64,000 nucleotides of DNA from Varanus komodoensis (lineage: Eukaryota; Chordata; Lepidosauria; Squamata; Varanidae): positions 510,580 to 574,579 of the forward strand of contig NW_025336599.1 of assembly GCF_004798865.1 (NCBI RefSeq). Reading direction: 5' to 3'. The position numbers and the translations under genes were made by a program. The first letter of the stretch is position 1, and each line of letters begins with the position of its first letter. Below the pieces are notes generated by a model, which saw only the letters and a program-made list of their open reading frames with translations, was not told where the DNA came from and made no database searches. This document shows, piece by piece, positions 35,896 to 47,745 of this stretch.

Positions 35896-36852
35896 GTTGA
35901 ACTTTTGGAAGACACGGAGAAGTGCAACCGGAGAAAACTGAAATCAGTACTTTGACACACCAAATTAGTTCTATAATAAGCATGTGAGCATACAACACTG
36001 TGCATACCTGTACAGGGGCAGAGTTTAGATAAAACAACAAAGTGGCCATTGCTATGGAGAAGGTAAATGCATAAAAGGAGAGCACATCATTATGCTTACT
36101 CCTGAATTGCAATCAAATTCTAATTTATCCCAAATGATATTAATAAATACATTTTATCCCATTCATTTCCATACTTAATAATTATCTGGAAGGCCATAAA
36201 GCTGGAAAAAACTCCCCCCCCCCCAAAAAAAAAGGCAATACACAAGCTAACACACACATCAATCCATGCTAGAGATTCCCAGATGGGATGCCTATTATAA
36301 ACTGCGTATTCAGGTTTTGAAGCTCAGGGATAGATGACAAACTAGCAGATGCAAAACTCAACAGGGGGGCACATACCCCATCGAGGCATAAAACATACAG
36401 CCTCTTTAATGGTCAATTATTCTTTGCATTCCAGCTCTAAACTGAATTTGCATAAGAGTGCCATATGCTGAAAGGAAGGTGTGTCATCAAAATGAATGCA
36501 AGATACTCTTCTCCTTACTCTGTTCCTTGTCCCGCATTCCTGATCTCGTCCTGCTGCCCTCTGAGGTCTACAAGGCAGTGAACTAAATGTTCAGAATCAC
36601 TCCTGAACATTTCACTTGCATTATCGAAATCTCTTCATCTTAAAATACTTTCCACCCTACAGGAGCCTCTGCCAGTGCGGCCTCAACAGGTGAGGAAGGC
36701 ATTCTCTCACAGGCAGCAGTTGAAGGAAAGTAAATAATGCACATCACTGATGTGCAACTGGCCCAACATTCCTTCACATCCTAATGCTCATCTTAATGAA
36801 GGTGTTACTGCTCTGTATTTCATTGCTGTCAATGGGTGACATGCTGTAAAGT
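35896..36852. other. Intron, mostly unique
   Basis: A C/A homopolymer pair lies near 36213-36232. No exon or transposon was recognised. Confidence 0.45.
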
Positions 36853-39260
36853 CACAGAAACACCGAATCACAGAACGGTGGAGTTAGAAGGGGCCATCGG
36901 TGCTCAGTGCAGAACTCCAGATTAAACCATCCCTCTCCTGGATGTCTGTCTGCATCTGGACTACCATTAGCATGGGACAACCACAAACCTCCAGGGTAAT
37001 TAGTTCCATTGTTATAATGTTCTAATGATCAGGAACTGTTTCCTGATATGTAGCTGGAACCTGACTTCCTGCAACTTGAGCCCATTAGGGCATGGTTGAC
37101 TGACTGGAAGCAGAAGGTAACCATTAGCGGGGAATCATCGGGATGGCTCTGTCCTGGGGCCGATCCTGTTTCACCTTTTCATTAACAACATAGAAGAAGG
37201 GGTGAACAGTCTGATCAAATTCGCAGACGACACTAAAACTGGAGCAGTGGAGGAGCAGGTACTCCAGATCCAAAAGGATCTGGACAGGCTATGGAAATGG
37301 GCAGGAGACAACAGCATGGCGTTCAATGTGGATAAGTGCAAGGTCTTGCACTTGGGGCATAGGAATAGCTGTCATAAGCACAGGTTGGGGGACAAGTGGC
37401 TGGAGAACAGCACTTGTGAAGGGGACCTCAGGGTACTGGTTGACTGCAGGCTAAACATGAGTCAGCAGTGTGATGCGGTGGCCAAGAGGGCGAACGGCAC
37501 CCTTGGTTGCATAGCCAGAAGCATGGCTTCTAGATCGAGAGAGGTATTACTGCCACTCTATACGACTCTGGTGTGCCCGCAACTGGAGTATTGTGCTCAG
37601 TTTTGGGCCCTTCATTACAGAAAGGATATAGCCAGGTTAGAGTCAGTGCAGCTTAAGGCCACGAGGTTGGTGGCCGGTTTGCAGGGGATGCTGTATGAGG
37701 CGAGACTGAGGGAACTGGGTCTTTTCAGCCTGGAGAAGAGGAGGCTCAGAGGGGATATGTTGGCAACATACAGGTATGTGAGGGGATGTCACATGGAGAT
37801 GGGTAGAAACCTGTTCTCCCCTCTGGAGGAAGGCAGGACACGCTCCAATGGAGCCAAGGTTCCATTTAGATGCCAGGAAGCACTTCCTGACAGTTAGGAC
37901 CCCGAGGGTGTGGAATGGGCTTCCACAAGAGGTCGTTGAGGCCACATGAGTGCGGGTGTTCAAGGATAGGCTGGACGTCCACATGGTGGGCATGTCGTGA
38001 GTGGAGCCAGCTGGTGCCGGAGGTCAGACTAGATGGCTCGGGAGGCCCCTTCTGACTCGCTCTGTTTCTATGTTTCTTCCATGTCTTGCACTCTGTGATG
38101 ATTGAGAAGGGATCTGGTCCTTCCTCTTTGTGATGGACTTTCAAATACTTGAAGAGTGCTTTCGTATCTTTCCACAGTCTTCTATTCTCAAGGCTTCTAT
38201 TCTTTCCACTTCTCCTCACAGGGCTTTGTTCCCAGTCCCTGGATCATCCTTGTAGGCCTCCGCAGAACCCTTTCCAGCTTGTCTGTCTTCAACTGTGGTG
38301 CCCAGAACTGGTCACAGTTCTCCAGATAAGGCTTAGGATTTGCCCTTTTTGCAGCCATAGCACATTGTTGACTCATCTTCAGCTAGTGCTCTACAACAGC
38401 TCCAGAATCCTTCTCCCTTGCAGTACTGTGGAGCCAAGTATTCCCCATCTTGTAACAATGCATCTGGTTTCTTTTTCTTAGGTACAGAAGTTACATTTGT
38501 CCTGACTGAATTCTGTTGTTTTTAGCCAGTGCTCCAACCTATCAAGATCAGCCTGAATCTGATTTTTGTCTTCCGAAGTATTAGCTACGGTATCTCACCC
38601 AGTTTTGTGTCATCTGCAAATGTGATCATTGTGGCCTGCACTGCCTCATCCAAATCATTAATAAAAATGTTGAAGAGACCCAGGCCCAGGACAGAACCCC
38701 ATGGGCCCCACCCGTCACCTCTCCCCAGTTTGAGAAGGTGCCATTGGTGTGCACTCTTTGAGTCTGATTGTGTAGTCAACTGTGGATCCACTTGCGTATT
38801 GTTCCGGCTAGCTCACTTTTAGCTAGCTTCCTAATAACGAGCTCATGAGGCACTTTGTCCAAAGTTTTGCTGAAGGCAGGATAGATTATATTGACAGAAT
38901 TCCCACAGTCCATCAGGAAGGTTACCCAACCCAAAAATGAAATGAGATGAGTCTGGCAGGATTTATTCTGGAGGAATTCATGTTGACTTATAATAATCAC
39001 TGCATTGCTTTCAAGCTGTTTGCAGATTGCTTTATAATCTGGTCTAGAATTTTCCCAGCGATTGATGTCAGACTGACCGGTCCGTAGTTCTTCTTTGTTT
39101 CTTGAAGACAGGTACAACATTAACCCTTCTCCAGGCACTTTTCCTCTCTTCCATGATTTCTTAAAGACAATAGAAATAGACAGTTCTGAAATAGACAGCA
39201 GCTTCATTATGACCAGGGTGGGGTTCACTGGGTCCTGGGATTTAAACGTTGTTCACAGTG
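36853..39260 (-). mobile_element. CR1 LINE (second subfamily), split by a CR1-A insertion
   Basis: The left piece (36853-37086) is the 3' end in complement: AATCACAGAACGGTGGAGTTAG, GTTTCCTGATATGTAGCTGG, ending ACTTGAGCCCATTA. The right piece (38079-39260) resumes with TTCCATGTCTTGCACTCTG and carries broken ORF2: FADDTKLGEIP and LGLFNIFINDLDEAVQATMI near 38791-38585, then CQTHLISFLGWVTFLMDCG and LDKVPHELVIRKLAKSEL near 39100-38776. The pieces fit as one element with CR1-A between them. It is 5'-truncated and has many stops. Confidence 0.85.
37087..38078 (+). mobile_element. CR1-A LINE, RT C-terminus to 3' end, nested in an opposite-strand CR1
   Basis: A 231-codon open stretch (37202-37897) reads LIKFADDTKTGAVEEQVLQI, AFNVDKCKVLHLGHRNS, GCIARSMASRSREVLLPLY and [20 protein letters not shown]. 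This is the RT active site, thumb and C-terminus. Just upstream the PQGS block is partly deleted. The 3' end is GACTCGCTCTGTTTCTATGTTTC. It is the least damaged CR1-A coding stretch after the long copy at 5826, but it is truncated and inactive. Confidence 0.92.
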
Positions 39261-39315
39261 TGAAGGAAAGGCAGTAACAAGTCTTGCTGGACCACACCAA
39301 AGGCTTGCCTGTCAT

Positions 39316-40345
39316 AGAAGCAAAGATTAATAGAAAGGGGCCATGAAGGCCATCAGGTCCAACCCACTGCTGTTGCAGGACACCATGTTGCACCATCCAC
39401 TCAGATGGCTGTCCAGTTTCATCTTGAATGTCTCCAGTGCGGGAGCGCCCACCACCTCTCCAGGCAGCTGGTTCCACTGTCCTATTGTTCTGGCAGTGAG
39501 GGATCCCTTCCTGATGTCTAGCCTAAATCTGGGTTGTCACAGCTCGACTTGATTATTCCATGTTCTGCACTCTGGTATCAGTTAGAAGAGATCTTGACCT
39601 TCCTTTCTGTGACATCTTTTGAGGTACTTATAGAGCAATACAATGTCCTCCCTCTGTCTCCTCTCCTCTCCTCATGGATGAACATGCCCAGTTGTCTCAG
39701 TCTCTCCTCATAGGGCAGTGTTTCCAAACCCTGGATCATTGTTGTTGCCCTCCTCTGGACTGTTTCTGCATCTTTCTTAAATCTGGGTGCCCAGAACTGG
39801 ACACAGTATTCCAGATGAGGTATGATTAGTGAGGAGTATAAGAGAAACACTACTTCTCATGATTTGGAAGTAATACTTCTGTTAATGCATTCCAAAATAG
39901 CATTTGCCCTTCTGGTAGCTACATTGCATTGTTGGCTCATATTTAGCCAATTGTACACAATTACTCCAAGAACTTTTTCTTTCTCAGTTCTGTTGAGCCA
40001 CATATTCTCCATCTTGTATCGATGTCTGTAGTTTCTTTTTCCTAGGTGGAGGACTTGGCACTTGTCCTTATTGAATCTCGTTCTTCTGTTGCTTTCAGCC
40101 AGTGTTCAAGTTTATCGAGATCCCCGTGGATCTTCATTCTGTCTTCAAGGGTGTTTGCTATTCTGCCTGGTTTTGTATCATCAGCAGAGTTGATTATCTT
40201 TCCTTGTACTTCCTCATCTTCAGTTAATAAAGATGCTGAAGAGCACTGGGCCCAGGACTGAAACCTGCAGCACCTCACTAGTTACCTCCCTCCAGTTTGA
40301 GAAGGTGCCATTGATGAACACTCTTTGTGTACCAAATGTTGATTG
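39316..40345 (-). mobile_element. CR1 LINE, 3' part (same general type as 36853-39260)
   Basis: The 3' end in complement starts TAGAAAGGGGCCATGAAGGCC with CATCAGGTCCAACCCACTGC. Further right, 39850-39578 translates to [20 protein letters not shown] and [20 protein letters not shown]. The 40278-40042 stretch gives SADDTKPGRIANTLEDRMKI, and further right SVLGPVLFSIFIN. Truncated before most of the RT fingers; frame-broken. Confidence 0.88.
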
Positions 40346-40849
40346 TTTGTGCAGAAGTGGCTCTGCATCTTGTGGACAGTGTATAAAGGGCCATATGGTA
40401 TGTTCTGGATCCCCAGCTTTGAGGATGGAGAAGAGTGTTGACAGTGGAGCTGAGGATCCATGCCTGGATCCCCCATCCACAACCCCATGGATGGTGATAT
40501 GGAAAGAACTGCAACAGCTGCTTCTCTGAGGCCATAAGAGTAACCTTGGAGGAGGAGTAAAGAGGGTATTTTGGGGGGAGAGAATAGAGGAGACTCAGTT
40601 CACCAGGATCCAATGTCTTCTGGCAGTGTCTCAGTCTCCTCTCCTTCCCACTTCACTTCCCATTGCAGCATTTGGATGACCAAATCTACATGGCTGATTG
40701 GCAGGGTGGGAGGAAAGGGGGAATGAAGATAACTCTGTACGCCTTCCACCCTACATAAGATATCCATAATTCTCAGAGTTTGGGGGCTTGAGGGCGTCCA
40801 CACTGGACTGAAACTTAACTTGCACTGGCATTTAATGCAATTTCTAGCT

Positions 40850-41035
40850 GCTTTGGTATTTTCATTCAATCAAATTTATGTGCAATTCTGGAAAATTAGG
40901 GGGGAAAGACCTAAAATTCTGTGGAATCTGCATAACTCAGAAAATTCTGGTCTACTGTAGAATCTGTGGGGAAGAGTCATAACGATCCAAAATCATTTGC
41001 ATCCATTTTTAAAAAATTTCTCTGACATCTATATT
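40850..41035 (+). repeat. AT-rich dispersed repeat, copy 2 (unnamed family)
   Basis: AAATTTATGTGCAATTCTGG, then GAATCTGCATAACTCAGAAAATTCTGGTC, AATCATTTGCATCCATTTTT and TTTCTCTGACATCT. It aligns by eye with the right half of the copies at 29380 and 57100 in the same orientation. Confidence 0.5.
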
Positions 41036-44000
41036 CAATTCATTCTAGTCTTCTGGATATAATACACAGCCTCATTAGATCTTATTTATTTTCTAGTTGA
41101 TTGTATAGGTGATATTCATGTTATCAATGGCACAGAAATTAAATGATGCACTTGGATGCAGGAACCAAACCATTCCTCAACCTAATCCTGGATGTTTTGA
41201 AATGAGAGAAAATCTGCAATAGTTGAAGTGAATACAGGAATATTTTCTCCCATTTCCTTGCTTCATATATCACATTTATTTCTGAGAATATGTATTCTGG
41301 TCACAGAAACATATCATTAATTTGCCATTGTGCTGAACACTACATCAATATTAGCAGTGTTGTTGAACGCATTTTGGAGAGTTTCTTTTCCATGCATTGA
41401 AAAGAAAAATGCATACATGCACGCACACATGCGCGCACACACACACACACAACCTCTAATTAATGTACAAGTTTAATCACCATTCCCCACATGGAAGAAC
41501 AATTTTACACTGTTCATTTGCTTGTATAATCTCCAAACTGACACAACAGAAAAGCAGTAGCCTATAAATCTGTTCCCATTCATTCCTTTAATATTCATAT
41601 CGCACTGAACTACAGCAGCTTGTTCCCCCTGTCTATTACAACATGCAAAAGTGTCAATAAAATATTACGAAAGACACGATGTATTTGCTGTGTGTTGGCG
41701 TGCGCCATTTATTTTTCAAAGATACATTAAATGGTTCCAGAATTGTCCCTCTGCTTGCTAATAACTGGGTGATGATTAATGATTAATTACTTCAGCACAA
41801 ATTGATGGGGCACAAGAACATTGACAGAACCCTGATTAATTAACCTTCCCCTCCCCTCCCCTCCCTTCCCAGAGATGGCTACTTTAAAAAATCAACAAAA
41901 TTAATAGAATGTTACCATTCAAAGCAAAGTTGAAAGTCAATGTCATAATTAGACACCAAGTTTGAGGATAAAGGGATTTTTATGGCTAAATATTTGTTAA
42001 AAGTTAGGCAGGTAAAAAGGACCACAGGTTCTTGGAGGCTCTGTCTCATACGCACACAAGGTCAATAAGTCCTTTATCCATTACGTGCATGTGTGTGCAC
42101 ACAAGGACACATGTGCGTGCTTGGGGATACATGCATGTAAAGTGCGTGTGTTGGGAGGGGAGGGGAGGGACTACAGGAAGTCTGACCTTAATTGAGCACC
42201 CTCAGTTTCACGCATGAACAGTTTTATCTGCACCTTGGGTAGGTGCACATCTATATATTGCTCTCCCTGTGGCTTCATGAGTTAAACGGTTGGAGGAGAA
42301 ATTCACTAAGGTAACATTTTAATAAGATTTATCAAATTTCACATGGTTGCACCAGCATGCAAATGGAAATAGTGTTATTCTCACAGTTCACACTTCTCCA
42401 AATTTGGCAAATGAGTTTTCCCATTAAACATGCATGCAAAATGTGTGTATTAGGGGATGTAACATAAAAATACATTGCATTACAAAAACTGTATGGAAAA
42501 TGTATATTATACTAGAGGTACTAGAAATAGGAGTATTTATGCAATTTCATGTGAACTTTAAAAACAATTAGGGTGGTTTGGGACAAACCAAACCTAACAC
42601 TGGAGAAATTCTGCATTTTAAGGAAGAACCAAGTTTTAGCCCATAAACATGGGAAACAGGAGAACCAAACTGGCCACGGGTCCCTAGGCCTAGACAACCT
42701 ATTTCTCCTGCAGCCCAGGCTTTTCTGGCCATGATTCCCCAGGTGTTAACTGGGACACTCTGAACACAGCGTCTCCTTCACCACTGCAGGAATGCTCCTG
42801 GCAAACCCCACACCATTATTAGCAGTGTCCCTATTCCATGGCATGTGTAGCATCCATGTGAGTTGCTGCACATACGTGGAAAAGGACAGGTCACTTAGGG
42901 CTCACCAGGAATGGAACCCTGCATGATCACTATGCAAGCACGAGTCCCTTTTCCATGCCACCTGATGTAGAAGAAAATTGCCAGCAGACCTCATCACACT
43001 GGCAAGCCCATGCTGAACAGGAGAGAAAATGCTAAAGGGAAGGACTTCACGTAGGTTTATCCCAACCCTGCCCACACGGGCAGACAGAGACAAAACTCAA
43101 GATTAAAAAGATTGCAATGTTTTCTATGAGCAAGCTTTCAAAAGATTTAGTGTCCTTACAGTGTGGGAAAGACTAGATTGCTTGCAGGGGATGTGATGAA
43201 AGCCATCAAGTGGGATCTACTTGAATCCGCTGCTGCTGCTGCTTTTGCTGTGATGGTTTAGAACTGACACTGCATTTTAACCAAAATGCATGCTCAGTGA
43301 TAATGTGGTGTTTCTTTCTCTCAAACTCCTTTCCTGGAACCCACAGAAAAGATGATTCTCAAAGAAGCTGTGCTGGGAATACCACCCCTGAAAATGGTTT
43401 GGAAACGTCTAAGACAAGGCAAATCAACAAAACTTGATCTTGTTGAGTCTTTGATTGGTCTTTGATTTCCACATTCAAGCTCATTCTAATTCATATATGT
43501 AACGGATTGTGAGCTTCGTTTTTTGTGTGAAACTCTCTACACTTTTTCATGTGCATTTGCCCAGTCTACTCTTCAGACATGCAACTTTGTTAAAAGTACT
43601 CATTTTTCTGCCACTGATTAGCGTTTCTGAACAATTTTCAAACATTCACTGCATTGAAAATGCACGTCTTTTTGCTGTTGTTGTTCCACAAATGGCATCC
43701 AAAATTCTAAAGGGCATAGACGTTGACTGAGGAATGCATCCTCATTCAGTTCTGGGAGGTGCAAGCTGTGGAAACTGTGGAAAAAATATACGTCCCATAT
43801 ACCCTGAAATGGCAGTCCCTGAATTCTGTTCATCTGTTTGAACTGGGAATGGGTGGTATTATCACATTACTCATGTGCGAGGTGAATTTCAGTGGGTCCA
43901 GTCCAATTTTGCATCCAATCCAACTTTCACAGTACCTGCAATATCACACATACACCTGCTTGTCCTTTGAGATCATCATTATAGCTCCTTCTCCAGGTTC

Positions 44001-44544
44001 ACCCAGCTTTTCAGGTACAGAAGGAGAGAGGTTCTTCTAAGTGGTGGTGACTTGTCTTGGGAAGGTTTTTATGTTGCTATATTGGTTGTTTTCTAAGTAG
44101 CTACTGTTTGGAAGTTATTTTATACTTGTTGGTTTATAGATATTTAAGTATTTTTTATGCTTTGTCCTCATAATTGGCTTTAATGCTGTGGTATAAATAG
44201 GTAACAATTCCCATCTGGCTCTCACCAACATTTGACCTTCTGTTAGGAATCTGGAGCCAGGAAAGAAAGTGTTGCAAGATAGATATGAATGAAGGCTAGA
44301 AGAGAATCATTGCCACATTTCGCTTGCAATGATCATCTTTCGGAATGCATTTTGGAATATCTGAAACATTCCAAAAGCAGCGTAGAATATTGAGAAGCCT
44401 AGAACAAGTTCTGCACATTTATTTAAAAAACCCAGCAATGTGCTGGCTTAATTGAGGACAGATTTTGGGACAAGACATAGCGTCCAAAATATGCACCATC
44501 AAGTTCCCTCTACCTTTGCAATGTCTAATGCAATTGTCACAAAC
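41036..44544. other. Intron, mostly unique; CA repeat and CTCCC tract
   Basis: A (CA)n-type repeat lies at 41413-41452 and a CCCCTCC tract at about 41848-41869. A stretch at 42290-42610 has several words of the AT-rich repeat family (TTTGCACxx, ATGCATGCAAAATGTGTG). A weak L2-like 3' UTR may lie near 44020-44200. No exon was seen. Confidence 0.45.
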
Positions 44545-44665
44545 CTAGTATTGCCCAGGGGGCAATGACTTCAAAAAGCTGTGGCCAGCATAGCCAATGG
44601 ATGATCAAGAATGCTGGGAATTGTAGTCCAAATATCTGGAGGGAAGCAGGGAAGGCTGCGAGTGC
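44545..44665 (+). repeat. Short interspersed repeat with GCTGGGAATTGTAGTCC
   Basis: GCTGTGGCCAGCATAGCCAATGG and AATGCTGGGAATTGTAGTCC, then AAATATCTGGAGGGAAGCAGGG. Same family as 10250-10365 and 62475-62580. Family name uncertain. Confidence 0.55.
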
Positions 44666-44837
44666 CTCCCAACCCCGATTGCCTCCAAGGGGAAATACAG
44701 GATGACGCATTGTCAGGGCACCAAAACCCAGGTGTTGTGAGAAGCATGGAGTCCAGCTGGAACCACTTTTAAAAACTCTGCATGAAAGTTCACATTTAAT
44801 GAACATTTTGAACAAATATACTGAACCTATCTGTATA

Positions 44838-45695
44838 GTGCAATGGTGATACACACCCTGGTAACTTCCCAGTTGGATTACTGTAACGCGTTCTACGTGG
44901 GGCTGCCCTTGAAAATGGCCCAGATACTTCAGTTGGTACAAAACAGAGCTGCCAGGTTGCTGACGGGGGCCAGTCGTTATTCTCATATAACGCCAGTCCT
45001 CTATCAGCTGCACCAGCTCCCAAACTGAAGTCCAGCTCCAATTCAAGGTGCTGGTATTAACCTATAAAGCCCTAAATGGCTTAGGTCCAGAATACCTGAA
45101 GGATCGCCTCCTTTCCTATATGCCCTCACGCCCCTCAAGATTGCCGGGGGAGGCCTTGCTCTGGGAAGCCTCCTTGAAGGAAGTACGGAGGGTCTCTACC
45201 TGGAGGAGGGCCTTCTCCGCAGTGGCACCCAGACTAGGAAATGCCCTCCCCAGAGAGGTCTGCCTGCCGCTTACGTTATACTCCTTCCAGCGCCAGGTCA
45301 AGACCTTTTTATTTAACCATCATTTTAACAATTAAGCGTTTTATTTATTTATTTATTTAGACAACTTTTAGATGTCTTAAGATTTTTTTTTCTTTCCCAC
45401 AGTCACATTTTCTATTTTTTTCCTCCCTTTTCTGCACATGGTGGGCATGTCGTGAGCGGAGCTGGCTGGTGCCGGAGGTCAGACTAGATGGCCCGGGAGG
45501 TCCCTTCTGACTTGCTCTGTTTCTATGGTGTGCACTTTTATATTGTTTTAATAATTGTGGTTTTATTATTGTATTATTGCAGTTTACATTGCACTGTACA
45601 CTGTACATTACATTTTGCATCGTGCAAGGCGTCCTGAGCGCTTGTTGGAAGGACGGGATATAAATGTTTGTTATAAATAAATAATAAATATTGAC
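44838..45695 (+). mobile_element. L2 LINE 3' part, interrupted by a CR1-A tail
   Basis: The first coding stretch (44843-45028) reads MVIHTLVTSQLDYCNAFYVG, LPLKMAQILQLVQNRAARLL and ITPVLYQLHQLP. The second (45048-45335) reads LVLTYKALNGLGPEYLKDRL, VSTWRRAFSAVAPRLGNALP and SFQRQVKTFLFNHHF. They are separated by a frameshift near 45030. The 3' UTR runs to 45431, is broken by CR1-A (45432-45528), and resumes to GGACGGGATATAAATGTTTG with an AAATAAATAATAAAT tail. The best-preserved L2 C-terminus in the window. Confidence 0.92.
45432..45528 (+). mobile_element. CR1-A LINE 3' tip inserted in L2
   Basis: Just 97 bp: CTGCACATGGTGGGCATGTCG to GACTTGCTCTGTTTCTATG. L2 3' UTR sequence flanks it on both sides. 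A very short 5'-truncated insertion. Confidence 0.9.
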
Positions 45696-47190
45696 AAGCA
45701 TGAGAACAGAAAAACCCGATCTGTTCCATTCTGGTGAGGTGTGAATGCGATATCGCCAAGTAGGAAATCCCAGCAAAGAAGAGAAGGGGAAGGAAGGGGA
45801 ATAAAAAGAAAGGAAAGGACAGGGGGAAAGGGGGAATTAAATGGCAAAAACACAAAAGATAGACACCATGTGATAGCTCATTGCTTCTTTGTTCAAAAGC
45901 AGAACAAATGCATTTGAGTTCAAGAAACCACATCAAATTTCTACAAGGGAGTACAGAATGAAATCCTAATCTAGGCCTATGCAAAGTCTATCCTGTGTTT
46001 ATACAATGTCTGTTCAGAAAGCAGGCCTAGGAAGTTCAACATGACCTGTGTACAAGTAAGTACATAGGATAGCTCCCGCCCTCCCTCCCTCTCTCATTGC
46101 TAAGGCAGCTCCATAGCAAGAACATAAAGTTGCATGTATTTACTAGGGATTTATCGGAAGTTAACTTCTGTTCATACATCGTGCAAACATGACATTCTTC
46201 ATTCTGAATACAAGCAGCATTTTTTTCCCCGAAAAACTGCATTTGAAAAATGCATGTAAACAGCACTTTGAAATATGCATCCTCTGCCCCACGCTGCCAA
46301 CTATATATTCCCACTTTTGTCAGTGGGAAAGGACACCCACAGTTCAGTGCTTTCCTCTTTTGAAATGGGGGCTTTTGCTATTGAAAGAGTTGAAAAGAGG
46401 TCAAAATGGAAGACGAGAGACTGCTAAAATGAGCTTTAAAATTATTTGGGGTGAATCTGGGTGAGCTCAAACTAGGTTCTGGTGATGCAGGGTCTGGCCC
46501 TCCTCTGGTCAAAAGGCAGTTTCCTCGGACTCTGAGGCTGAACTGGAAGAGGAGGCAGGGATGGAATTCTTAGCTGAACTGCCAAGATAAGCAAGCCCCA
46601 GTTTAAGAGAAGTGGCTGGTGAGAAAAACCTTCTCAACAGGTACCAACATATGCCCAATAACGGATGCATTTCCATTACACCACCTTAAGAACTACTGCA
46701 TTTTGCTGTAGTTCTCTTTTATTAATCTCTGTGTGCAAGAGCAGTTTTCTGTAGGCGAATCATATTTCTAGATCAATGCACAAGCCTTTCACCTATTTGC
46801 ATTCACATGCTGAATAACTACTGAACAGTTCAAGCCTCTTAACAACCCATCACTCCTCTGAGCTCAATTTATAGATAACATTTATCTAAAGAGATGGCAT
46901 CCCAAATATTTCTTGCCGCAAATGTTACTTTTCGCATAAATATTGCTGCATGTGCATTGCTGTATAGGAGTGTATTTCTGGCAAAGCAGAAGCATTTTCT
47001 GCACCAAACCCAATGCCCAACTTTTTCTCTCTCCCCTTCCCTTTTGGCTCAGCTCGAATACTGCTTAAAATTATTTCATCAGCATGTGCACCCCTTCTGC
47101 ATTTTCTCTCAGAAGTCATAAAGAAATGGTATGAATTAATTCATGTAACATTTCAAAGATGTCTTGATTTATAAATGCATTGCAATGAGA
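45696..47190. other. Intron, mostly unique
   Basis: A purine-rich stretch lies at 45775-45835. Words like those of the AT-rich family occur near 46195-46280 and 46895-47000. No exon was seen. Confidence 0.45.
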
Positions 47191-47223
47191 CCACCACCAC
47201 CACCACCACCACCACCAATAATA

Positions 47224-47255
<32 letters not shown>

Positions 47256-47271
47256 AATAATAATAATATTT
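47191..47271 (+). repeat. Compound microsatellite (ACC)n-(AAT)-(GAT)n-(AAT)n
   Basis: About ten ACC units, then AATAATAAT, about twelve GAT units and an AAT run. It is translatable to His/Tyr/Trp runs in one minus frame, which is an artefact of the repeat. Confidence 0.95.
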
Positions 47272-47479
47272 TGACAGCATGGTTCCAGCATTTTCACTGG
47301 AGTTTTCAAACATATTGATGATTTTCCCTGGCAAGACATTCATGAAGGATTTCATTTAGAAAGCAAGAATGCATTTCAGTCTCATGGATTTCATCTTGGC
47401 AATGCTTCTGAATTTATTTGCAAAGAATTAGAAGGATTGTTGGAAAGAACTTAGCAGCTATCCATCTGTTTCTTCATCA

Positions 47480-47745
47480 GAGGCTTTCAAGGCCCAGTTA
47501 GCTGGGCATGCAGAACATGGTCTTTCTGGTTGTGGCCCCTGGCTTGGAGAGCTCTCCCTAGAAATGCTTGATCAGCATCTTCTGTGTTGGTTTTCAGACA
47601 ATGGTGAAAAGATTTTCATTCCACCAAGGTCTTTTATAAATTATGTTGCTCTATTTCCTGCTATTTACTGGACTATGGCTCATGATTTTTAACTGCTTAT
47701 TACTGTTTTACTGTCTTTGGTGCATCATATTCTATTGCTGCACTG
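47480..47745 (+). mobile_element. L2-like LINE 3' region, diverged
   Basis: TTTCTGGTTGTGGCCCCTGGCTTGGAGAG, then TTGGTTTTCAGACAATGGTG and AAAAGATTTTCATTCCACC, matches the late ORF2 to 3' UTR pattern (RAF..LWNxLP, FRRQ, KTFLF) of an L2 relative, heavily mutated. Confidence 0.55.

Noticed and set aside
37202-37897. 231-codon plus-strand frame as a host gene
   Set aside because: It is CR1 ORF2 (FADDTK, LEYCAQFWA) inside a truncated LINE.
47116-47355. Minus-strand frame with His and Trp runs
   Set aside because: It is a translated trinucleotide microsatellite.
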